Made by a program: the position numbers and the translations under genes. A model generated the notes under the pieces. That model worked only from the letters and a program-made list of their open reading frames with translations, had not been told where the DNA came from and searched no databases. A DNA stretch of 64,000 nucleotides from Branchinecta lynchi (taxonomy: Eukaryota > Arthropoda > Branchiopoda > Anostraca > Branchinectidae). Shown here one piece after another: positions 46,940 through 57,400 of the stretch. The stretch's first letter is position 1. Every line of letters begins with the position of its first letter. The DNA lies in the NCBI GenBank assembly GCA_023053575.1, contig JAKZAP010000005.1, positions 744,001 to 808,000 of the forward strand. Direction: 5' to 3'.

Positions 46940-47312
46940 TTTGCGTTTTTTCAGATATCGCGGTAGGCTATCTGATACCACGGTAACTGGATCTGGATCT
47001 GCATTTTGTCGTTTTTGTAGTTACCATGTCATCTGATGCTACGATATTACTTTTCACAAACGACAACTGCAGAACTCGTGCTTTTAGAAGTTACCCCGAA
47101 AAGAAATAAGATCCGCTCACATCACGAAGTGCCAAACTTCTTTTCCGCCAATCTGACAAAAGCCTAGGCTCTTTTGTAGGTTATGATGAAACTGAGATGA
47201 CTTTTTGAGATACTAGTTCCCCCACAGCGGGAACCGTGATTAGATACCACGGTAACTGCAAAAACGAATTAAGGCCGTGGTATCAGATACCATGGTTACG
47301 GCAAAAAACAAA
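46940..47312. mobile_element. Diverged relative of the CACTAG/GTTACCGTGGTATC element downstream of OSCP
   Basis: GATACCACGGTAACTG occurs near both ends in opposite orientations, with GCAAAAACGA at the right. Ends are not sharp. Confidence 0.45.
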
Positions 47313-47316
47313 TTTT

Positions 47317-47597
47317 AGGCGTATTCTCCCCGTTCCCTAGGACTCCTCGGGGAATCAAAGGGAACGGCGAGAATAGAGGGAGTCACTCCACGCCGACTCC
47401 TCGTACAGAAACAGCGGGAACACGGGGAATGCTTCCAAATTTTCTTCTAAAAATAAATATGCAGTTCACGAAATTAGTCTGGATCCATTTTACTTTTGGG
47501 TTTGTTTATTCGAATACTTTTTAATTAATTTACATTGCACTAACACTAGCAAAAACTGATTCCCCTCAGAATCTGAAAGGGATTCCTTCAAAACAAA
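47317..47597. mobile_element. Truncated MITE of the AGGCGTATTCTCGCC family
   Basis: Left TIR AGGCGTATTCTCCCCGTTC and the interior to GAATCTGAAAGGGATTCC are present; the right third is missing. Confidence 0.65.
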
Positions 47598-47960
47598 ATG
47601 AATCCCTTCAATTCAGTCGAATCAGCAAATATTTCTGACGTATTTCTTGTACGGTTTCTGGGTCTGAATCCGCTGTTTCCAACGTTGTGATTAGTTCTCA
47701 CTTTTGTAGAATTGGTGCATTTGCACCATGATGGTAGCACGTCTGAAGAGTTTCGCAACGTCGTTCGAAAGAATACGAGTCGAATTTTCTCTCGGATGTG
47801 CAAATTCGCCATATCAGCATGGTCGCGGATCGGGAAGTTCAGTAGCTTCCGAAGGTATTATTTCAGTATGGTGTTGACTGGCGTACCTCAAATTGTACTT
47901 GCTAGCGACAATGCTGTATAGCTTGTTCACATCGCCGGTGTTGACGATTTGGAAGTTGCC

Positions 47961-48755
47961 ATGGATCCCTGTAGTTCTTTGCGAATCAGAGTAAACGTAA
48001 GTATGCGTCCTTGGACCCCTTTTGATTTTTCGCCTGAGGATCTAGATTTTTCACACTTTTTCAACTACTCAGATTTATTTTATTATATTTTGGGGGGGGA
48101 TCAACTAAGAGCGTGTTCCATCCTCCTTACCGTAGTTACTATGCATGACGTCACGAATTCTGGCTTTTTGCCGTCAAGGCTGGACAGATTTTTCTATTTT
48201 CCAGCAGAATATCATGCCGCGGGCGAACCCGACCAATCAAGTTACCGAGATCAGTAGTTACTACGCTCCCGAGCGTAATAAGCGAATAGTTACTATTAGT
48301 TACTATTTCGAGAAGGATGGAACGGAAATAGTAACTAATAGTTACTATTTGTAGAAGGGACGCTGTTGTTGTTGTGTTGTTGAAAGTTGGCGGATTAGAG
48401 CTTAAACTGAAGGGACGCTCTAAATTTCGGGGAGTCTTTGTCCGAGACTCGAAAGGAAACAGATTGTACACGCTATCTAGCCTACAAAATATGAACTAAA
48501 TGATAACTGGACGGAACGGCCGCGGCTAGCGTCATCTACGAAACCAGAAGTTCATGATGGTGAAGGCAAAACCATTCGTATCGAAGGAAAGAGCCGGGCA
48601 GAAATGGCTGAAATTATTGGTCAGCAGAAGCGCTCATGCCGGAGATATTGGGCAAACAGCTTTGGCAATAATAAAGAATTTTGTTTAGATTTTCGCCATA
48701 TTGTTTTCAGTGGTGGCAAACTGAAGTCTGTGCAGTTGCTATGTAAAAAGGGAAG
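47961..48755 (+). CDS. Weak candidate two-exon gene of unknown function
   Basis: A CpG-rich stretch (47650-47960) leads to ATG at 47961 and a 12-codon exon (MDPCSSLRIRVN) ending in a strong donor, AAC|GTAAGT, at 47996. An open frame without an early ATG starts after CTATCTAG at 48481. It runs in the same phase to 48755, ending either at another good donor (AAG|GTAAAT) or at TAA 48757-48759. It encodes TKPEVHDGEGKTIRIEGK, RAEMAEIIGQQKRSCRRYW and KEFCLDFRHIVFSGGKLK. The amino-acid composition looks protein-like, but no family was recognised. The acceptor's pyrimidine tract is poor, and a MITE lies in the proposed intron (48109-48364). It could be a domesticated or degenerate transposon fragment, or the 5' end of a gene whose other exons were missed. 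Confidence 0.3.
48109..48364. mobile_element. Copy of the GAGCGTG MITE, right end decayed
   Basis: Full-length relative of 1204-1482 in the opposite orientation. It contains the uninterrupted stretch GATTTTTCTATTTTCC, which serves as the empty-site reference for the insertion at 57200-58466. The right TIR has decayed to GGGACGCTG. Confidence 0.7.
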
Positions 48756-48970
48756 GTAAATAATTGAAAGAATATAATTTTACCTTTTTTTGGTCTGTAG
48801 TCCAGATTACTAGTTAGCTCTAAGGTCCTAAGGTCTAAGATAGGCTATTTTTGTAGTCTTTCTTTTGTTTTTTCTTTTGCTCCTAGAGCTGGAGAGATGT
48901 GTGCTTTTTTTTACTGTAGCCTGTCCTATTCCAGTGTTCTGTTTAACGTAGGCTATGCAGAGGACTGGAG

Positions 48971-49732
48971 CAGTCAACCACAAACCCCTGATTTTTGGAT
49001 ACCCTATGCCAAACGCCGGATATGTCTAGTGTTTGGCATACCCTATGCCTAATGCTGGATACACTATGCCAGGTGCTGGATACTGTAACCCAGTAAAATA
49101 TTGATGATTTGAGTGAAGCTAAAAAATCAACCAATCAGAACTCCTTTCTATTGAGGTAGATCCAGGTAGGTCAGGGCAGGGTCAGGGTTAGGTTACCAAC
49201 AGGTATCCAGCGTTTGGCATAGGGTATCCAGTGCAGTCAACCACAAAACCCTGATATACCCCACTGGGTATATCCAGCGTGTGGTATACCCTATGCCTAA
49301 CGCTGGATACACTATGCCAAATGCTGGATACTGGAACCCAATAAAATATTGATGATTAGAGTGAAGCTAGAAATCAACCAATCAGAATTGAGCTATAGTG
49401 GGGTAGGTCAGGCGTAGGGTGCCAACACCTATCCAGCGTTTGGCATAGGGTATCCAGCATTAGGCATAGGCTATGCAAAATGCTAGATATATCCAGCGTT
49501 TGGCATAGGATATCCAAAAATCAGGGGTTTGTGGTTGACTGATCCAGTGCAGATCCAGTGTTAGGCATAGGCTATGTAAAATGCTAGATATACCCAGCGT
49601 TTGGCATAGGATATCCAAAAATCAGGGATTTGTGGTAGACTGATCCAGTGTTAGGCATAGGCTATGCTAAATGCTAGATATACCCAGCGTTTGGCATAGG
49701 ATATCCAAAAATCAGGGATTTGTGGTAGACTG
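48971..49732. mobile_element. hAT-like element with internal CCTATGCC repeats, TSD GACTGGAG
   Basis: Ends CAGTCAACCACAAACCCC and GGGATTTGTGGTAGACTG, flanked by a perfect GACTGGAG (48963-48970, 49733-49740). The interior is an array of forward and reverse modules containing TTTGGCATAGG and TATCCAGCG, plus internal copies of the terminal sequence at about 49230, 49520 and 49630. Confidence 0.8.
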
Positions 49733-50453
49733 GACTGGAGGCAATAAACAGATAAATGGAGCAGGGCTGGAACAGTGCTGATAAATAATATTTATTGAGC
49801 ATTTAAGGGCCAGGTCTGCCCCAAATGCTTCAGCCTCCTGTACTGCTTCTGTAGACTTAATTAATTAAACCAGGTTCTTTTAAATCTGATTTGTAGCCTA
49901 GTTGCTGTTCCTTTTTCCGTGTTGTTTTTCTTCTTTTGTCGTTAGGATACTCCACTCCCAGATAATCCAGACATATGTTGGGTATGGTTACAGAGGTGTT
50001 TTTATTTTGAAGAGTTTCTTAAATGTGAACAGTGCAGTTTTTGGCGAAATGGTAGAACCAAGATTCAAAATTCCTATTCAGGTAGATTTTAAAGGCCCTT
50101 ATCAATTTACCTATTTTGTCTAATTGATAGCCTAGGCCTATTTCGCCACAGTAAGTGCATGAAAATGGCACAGTTGAAAGTGAACAAATGTTCAAAATAG
50201 ATGTTACTTTAGCTGAAGGTGACTGCAAATCATATTTGATTGTGAAAAACGAATACGTCACCTATTCGAGCTATATTTCAGCCCTTCTTGGCAAGGCTCC
50301 TCTCCAGGCTCAAGCTGAAAAATGATAAATCAGCTACATTATAGAGTTATATTTTGGCCCGTCCTGCAAGAGTCCTCTTCAGGCTCAACCTGTAATAAAA
50401 TGTAGCTAACATATAGCCTACGTTCTGCACCACCAAATATGTCCATGAAGCAT

Positions 50454-51414
50454 AGGGGAGCTTGGGGTTGACCCAGACACCAGTTTTCCTTTTGTAACTA
50501 GGTTTGCGGATTTACACAGTTTTTGTTGTCAAACATGTAGATGTAATTTTTTTTCTGCATCATGTTTTCAAGTAGCCTAAAGATTTTTGTTCTGTTTTTC
50601 AGTAAATCCAAGCCAACCCCGTACCCATGTGGTTGATTTGGACAGGCCCCTGGGTGGTTTGGACAATATTTTCTATGTACTGTTTTTTACTCAACTTAGT
50701 TTAAATCTGTAAAGTAGTGGAAAAATTAATACTGCAGCTCAAAAGTAAACATAAAACTGAAGAAAAATGTTTCAAGACCAACAGATATTGTAGAAGCCTA
50801 GGTTGCGTTAAAATGAAAATCCTTTATTTCTTCCTTTATTGTTAGCAAGTTCTACTAGCCAATTTCTTTGGTTTGGCCATGTATTTTTAGCGGATTTTTT
50901 TTGGATTTGATAACTAATTCTTTTAACAAATTACACAATAACGAGTCTGATAATATCTTTTTGTATTTTTCTAACTCAGTTTCTGTTTTTTCTGGGGTAT
51001 CAGTAAGCAAAGAGTCCCCAAATCAACCCCTTCAAAACTCTCTGTACCAACCCCACCCTGACTGAAATAACAAAATGGCGTGCCAAAGAAAAAAACAAAT
51101 GGTCATCTCGAAAATACTATCCAGGCTGTTAACCCCGATCACTAAGCTATAAATTACCATTTAATTGCCTTCCAGTTACCACTAACCTTTTGAATTCAGC
51201 TTTCTAAGCTACCATGAGCAAAAAATGTTACAACAAGAAAACCATTTTTTCAACTTCTTTTCGAAACCAGAAAAGCAAAGACCATGAAACTTTGATACAA
51301 AGGTTGATCATTAGGAGTCAGATGTTCTGAATTTTTTTCAGATTTTTAGTGACAACTTCTTGTTTCACAGGTGTCCAGACCAACCCCATGTCCGATTCAA
51401 CCCTGAGCTCCCCT
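50454..51414. mobile_element. 961-bp TIR element (AGGGGAGCT ends)
   Basis: AGGGGAGCTTGGGGTTGAC at the left and TCAACCCTGAGCTCCCCT at the right are inverted repeats. No coding frame and no clear duplication. Confidence 0.6.
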
Positions 51415-52827
51415 ACCTCTACTGTACTAAAGTAGTACAAGTAGTACAGTAATAATACTATAATTGTTAGGACTTGGCCAGAAATTCTGGCCAAAACCCA
51501 GGCCACAAATTTATGGTACTATATCAGTATCCAACCTCAGACAATTTCAAATTTCCGGAACGGTCTGTCCTTTATAGAGATCTATCTGGCTTAAAAAGAA
51601 CAAAAAAACATGAAATAATTATTACATGGAAACTTATACACTGGTTCACATCAGGTACACATGCTGGATGAGTAAACTCTTCCTCAGTTTCTCAAATTAA
51701 TATTTTCATACAGAATCTCCTCATTCTCACCTGAGCTTGAATTCCTTGCCGCGATTTACAAAATGATGAAAAAGATATAGTTATCAAAGTCACTAACCAG
51801 AAATTGGTTTTTCTGTAGGTTGAGAACAAAGAAAAAGTAAATGCCTAATTTGGATACATTGGGACTCATAAATTTTGAAATAGCCCGGTTTGGTTCCCAA
51901 CTGTCAGGCATGCACAGAAATCTCAGTTCGACATTCTTAGAGCTAGTTTCGAGGTTGCATAATTCGAGGTCAATGACCCCCTCGTAGTAGGCGGAGGTGT
52001 TACTAGCCAAATTGTTTGAATGGCGAAGTATTTGCAGAGTGACTGGTCATTTTTACCAACTCTTTTGACTGTTTTAATGAAAAAATACTGTTATTAGGAA
52101 AATTCAACTGCTTTTCAGCAAAATCGACTGTTTTTCAGAAGAATCGAAGGTTTTTGAGAAAAAATTGACTTTTATTAGCCTAAACCAGCATTTGGAATGA
52201 CATAAAAAAATGAGTTGTTTGTGGGAGACAGACATGACATATACCTACTGTATAGTAGAGGTATGTTACTTCGAATGTCCCTAGCTTTTAATGTAGTCAA
52301 AAGATATGAAGAAATCAAAACTTTTTTGTTGATAAATTTTGGCTTACAGCAAAGAGTGCAAATGATCATTTGAGTAATCTTTTGCCATATTTTGGTTCAG
52401 TTGCTTTTCCGGTTTAACAGCAACTGTGAAGTACTGTATTTAAAGTAGGCTATAGTGTATCAACAGTTCCGCGTTACATTTCTTACTCTCCAAAGTCCCA
52501 ACAGAAGTAAAAGAAGATTTTATGTTAGTAATTGTACTGCCAGTATGTTTTCATTATTTATCCAAGTAGAAAAGTAGGCTGAAACACTGGGCCCTTATGT
52601 CAAGTTATATTGAGGTATTACCATCATCAGCAAAACCAAGGTGGTCCAAAATTTAGAGAAGAGGCATACCTCTACTTTAGTTCATGTAGCCAATACGAAA
52701 GATGTGGGGGGCGGGGGCTTTTGAGCAAAGAAAATGCTGTTGTGCTGTTCTAGCCACACTCCTAAAGAACCAAACAAAACTTCTTGAAATGCCTGATTTT
52801 CGGAGAAGCTAGGGTACTAGAGGCTAT
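51415..52827. other. Intergenic, nothing recognised
   Basis: AT-rich. A palindrome TACTAAAGTAGTACAAGTAG at 51424 and repeated AATCGACTGTTTTTCAG-like motifs (52080-52160, also at 25800-25920) were noticed. Confidence 0.45.
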
Positions 52828-53572
52828 GAGCGTGTTCCAACCTACTTATCACAGGTACTATGCGTGGCTTCTGGCCTCTTGGTGCCATGGGCTGTTCAGA
52901 CCAACCATGTGACTGAAATCGTTGTTGCCACACTAACTACGCTTCCGAGCGTGGTTCATTCATTTATTCATTCATTTATTTTTGAAAAGAATAGGTCTTT
53001 GCCGTGGCCCAGTGTGCTTGCCGATTTTGTGTTGAGGTAGAAGAGAGTGTATGCCATCTGCTGACGGATTGTCGGGGGGTGAAGGAAATTAGAGATAGTT
53101 TTTTTGGTGGGGTACCCATACTATTTCCTGGTATTATGGAGTCGACGAATCGTCTGGTAATCCGCTCTGTATCTGAATCTTTTAAGTGTATACTGGAAGT
53201 TTAGATTGGAGGTTATTGGGTTAGTAGTAGAAGGGTAAAAAGGAGTAATCTTATTGTATTTAATATTGAAGGTCAATTTTGTTAGTTAAGTGCGAGAATG
53301 AATGCAGATGTATGGCCCTTTGTTAGCTTTAATAAATTATTAATTATTATTATAACACAAAGGCAAATAAGGCAAGAAACAAGACCCCTTGAAACTGTCT
53401 TGTTGGGGAGGGTTTTGGGAGTTTCGCTTACTCGAATTGAGTTCGGATAAGCAAATAGTTACTATTAGCTACTAATTCAAGAAGGTTGTAATGGCCAGTG
53501 TAGTAACTTTTCGAGAGGTTGGAACGGAAACAGTAACTAATAGTAACTATTGTTAGTTGGGCGGAACACGCT
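52828..53572. mobile_element. Copy of the GAGCGTG MITE interrupted by a LINE fragment
   Basis: The left half (GAGCGTGTTCCAACC...GCTTCCGAGCGTG) and the right half (GATAAGCAAATAGTTAC...GCGGAACACGCT) match the family, with about 490 bp of foreign sequence between them. Confidence 0.6.
52957..53445 (+). pseudogene. LINE 3' fragment inserted within a 3-bp-TSD MITE
   Basis: Between ATTCATTTATTCATTC and an (ATT)n-rich tail lies a frame encoding CRFCVEVEESVCHLLTDCRG. This Cys-His pattern is found near the C-terminus of many LINE ORF2 proteins (C-x2-C...H-x4-C). The flanking halves belong to one copy of the GAGCGTG MITE (52828-53572), so this fragment inserted into it. Confidence 0.5.
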
Positions 53573-53825
53573 GTGTGCTGGGGCTATGCCAAGTTTAAGA
53601 TAAACCAAGGTTTTGCACAATAGAGCAGCAGTAGAGGTATGCTTCTTTGGATGCTGTATCATGGGGCGGGTGTGCTAGAAGTCGAACAAGTAGTAGCTCC
53701 TAAGGCTATTGAGTGGTTAAATATTCATTCAGCCCAAGATGACTGCGGACCATGTGTGCAAAACGAATATGTCAGCTGAATTATATTAGGTAGCAAGGAC
53801 CCTTGCCAAGAAGGGCCGAAATATA

Positions 53826-54236
53826 AGGTGTAGTCTCGCCGTTCGCCGAGGAGTCCTCGGGGAATCATGGGGAAAGGCGAGAGTAGAGGGAGTCACTCCA
53901 CACGGACTCCGCGTACGGAAAACAGTGAGAAGATGGGGAATGCTTCCGAAATGGATTTTGTTTGAAAAAAAAATGCAGTTATAAAATTAGTCTGGATCCA
54001 CTTTGTTTTTGTTTTCTTTATTGTGATTGTTTTTAATTAACTTTACATTGCACAACACAAGCAAAAATTGATTCCCCTACGAATCTGAAAGGGAGTCCTT
54101 GTTTGATCATGTTGATGATATTCGGAGCATTCCCCGTCCGTGGGGACTCGCGAGAATACGGGGAGTGAGTCCCTGGGATAAGCAAAAATGCCGGGACTCT
54201 TCAAAGGAGTCCTCAGGGAACGGCGAGAATATGCCT
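53826..54236. mobile_element. MITE of the AGGCGTATTCTCGCC family upstream of INO80 exon 1
   Basis: Left end AGGTGTAGTCTCGCCGTTC, right end GAACGGCGAGAATATGCCT, 411 bp. It ends 236 bp before the INO80 ATG. Confidence 0.7.
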
Positions 54237-54471
54237 TGTAGCTCTAATAAAGTTCAGCATTTTCCATGTAACGAAGAATCGCTTCTTCCAAAGTTAAATA
54301 TCAATCCCAAGTACCTTAATTAAAGGAAATAGTAATTTATTTGCTGTAATCAGCATGATTTTGACACAATAGAGCAGCAGTAGAGATATGCTTGTTTGGG
54401 TGTTTGATCATGGTGCAGAGAATTGTTGCTTCTTTTTTAATTTCACTTCTGTTGCAGAAAATCGAAGAGCA

Positions 54472-57400
54472 ATGAATGTTGGATATGATGCTAAGCCAGG
54501 GACATCTAAGTATTCTGTCGCAAATGTTCCCTATGAAGACACGGTTGCAATACCTTTGCAAATACAAAGGCTTGAGAAGTTACTTGTCCTACACCCATAT
54601 CTGAACTACTGTGAACAGCTTTTCAGAAGCTGTAAAGAGTGAGTATTTGAATTTTTTGCTTCATTTATGTTATTGTGAGTATAGATGAAAGAGAGACTTT
54701 TTCAACTCAACTCAATCGAATATTCGCAAAATTTGGAGGCCTCTCGAAATTTTGCAGAAAACTGAAATATTTCGCAAAACTGAAAAATAGAAAAACATGG
54801 CGAATTTTTGCAAGAAAAAGGAAATTTTCGCTGCAATTTCCGGTATATTTGCCCCCCCCCCCCCCCCCCCCCTACTACTCAGTCATATCAGGAGGGAACA
54901 AAGTCAAAGCTTCCAGTTTGGGCCAATTAGAGTGTTATTTGGAGACGAGTGATGGTCACGATGAAAAAAAGAAAGGGGTATTATTTGTGGTTGGAAGTTA
55001 TATTTCCTTTGATTAGCGGGTTGGAAAAAACGGGATCGGCATGGACCGTGACTTCATATCTGAAACCGTAAATTCTTATTGGTCTTGGAAGTTAGATTCT
55101 TCTGTCGATTGGACTCGATGAACATTTGCGTTTAATCAGAAATAATCTACCCTAAATGCAGGCCCGTATCCAGGAATTTATTTCGGGGGGGGGGGGGGGG
55201 GGGGAGGGGGGATGCCTTTTGGGGGGGGGGGTTGCCTGGGGATGGGACAAAAAAGACGTAGATCAGAGGGAAAAGCCTATACAAATGACTATTTTTGTGT
55301 GTTTCGGGGGGTGCCAACCCCCTAACCCCCCCCCCCCCCCCCCCCCCCTCCGCCCCTGGATACGGCCTTGCCTAGATGCTTGGCCTAATCAGAAGGGTTT
55401 CTTACTTCTGAGGTTATACATGAATGTGATGCATGTGAAATTTTATGTATATTCTTTTTAAATCGAAAGTCCACTTTGACAGTCAATAAGGTAAGAAGCG
55501 GAAAGGTAATGAACAAGGGAAATATTTATACGCAAAACAGCGGACCACTCTCGATTTCAATAAAAGGGACTACTAGACTAGATCTGTTCGATATTCTTAA
55601 TGGGGGACTGCGGGACTCGAAACTCACTCGTTCAGTGCATTTGGCAATGTCTTCAAATAGAAAATTCCATGTAAAAAATTATCTCTCGGCATTGTCAAAA
55701 GCTTGAAACTCACTTGAGCTGGCTTATCCGTTTTGCACCGCCAAATATAGTTTACGGCGATTGAAAAAAAAATAAATATATGCGAGTGGACAAAGTTTTC
55801 CCAAACAATTTTGTCATCTTGACATCAGTGCAAATCATCTCATGTGCATTTCTGACAACGTAAAAACCCTTTCTTATTCTGAAAATGTTGCATTTCTGAC
55901 AACGTAAAAACCCTTTCTTATTCTGGACATGCTTCTGGTTGGTGATACGGGTGAGAGAGGACGATAAGAATTATTCCTCAATTGTTGTCTGACACATGCA
56001 GATTTGTAGAAACAAAACACTCTGGCTCATCATCTTATTTATCAGTTTTTTTTTTCAGCGAATATTCGTAATTTTCGCAAGATAAAAGTGATTTGTTGAA
56101 GTTTTACAATTATAGTTGTGAGTCACTAGCCAATCCAGTACAATGAACTTCTGGCTCCTGTGCTCCGACCCTTCGGAACCGTTTCGGCCTGGGGCAGGTT
56201 GCTCTTCGTGGGTCGGTTACACAGCGCCTATGTAATACGACAGCCTATGTAATATTTATGCTATGAGACGAGCAGAGAGCACGTTGTTGGTTTGTAGCCT
56301 ACACTTTTCATAAAATCTGTTCAACCCTACTATACCTGCAGTAACTACAAGCTAGGTTCTTTTCAACCAATCAAATTTATTTCCAAATAGCTCAAAGCTA
56401 GAAGAGTAATAAAATATTTACGAATTACACAAAAACGAAACAATTTAACTAACACATTTAAAAGATATGACCAGAAATAAATGATGGGATGAATCTACGT
56501 AAAAATTGGGCAGAAGAATTAGCAGGACATGGAGAAAACTGGTTGCCAGTGTTTCTCTCGGACTGACATACGGACGATTGGAGGGGACGGGGGAATAGAT
56601 CTGGGGACAACACACTATCTTTGCTCCAATTTTTTTTTAAAGAGTATTTCTGCTGTCAGTTAATTCAGAAATGTTCAGTTTTAAGATTTTTCAACCTGTA
56701 TATCTCTTTATAGATGTTGGAACGACAATGGTAGTCTTTAGTTACTGTTGGTACGAGTGTATTTGACGATGCAAAACGGATAAGTCGGCTACATTTTATT
56801 AGAGCTATATTTCGAAATTTAGAAATATAGCTCTGGGCTGAAAAATAGCTCTGATAAAAATGTAGCTGACTTATCCGTTTTGCACCGAGATATGATTCGC
56901 AGTCAGCTTCGGCAGAAGGACCATGTATGTTGATAAGGGGTTAAGATAGCCATAGAGGTGTCACCTACAGATTATATTTTCTTGTTCTAGGCTGTCAGAT
57001 CATAACTATGTCAAAGTTGAGCCTGAATCTGCTGCTTCACAGCCAAGCATTGTGGAGGCAAAAGCAGAAGAAAAAGCTCAGGAAGGTTGGTATTATCTGT
57101 CAGTTATATCCTTGAGCGTGTTCCACCCTACATACCGTAGTTACTACGCATGAAGTCACGAATTCTGGCTTTTTACGCGTCAAGACTGGAACGATTTTTG
57201 GGATCCCAAAACGTAAGTGGAGGGATACCTATGACATCGCAAAAGTTGTCCGTCTGTCCGTCCGTCCGTCTGTAAGCACGATAACTCTCGAAGGGAATGA
57301 GATATTTTGATGAAACTTGGTGTGAGGGTTCGTTGGGTCGTCGGACCAGTCAAGTTCGTAGATGGGCTTTGTAGCTCTACATTTAGGGGTGGGGGAGGGG

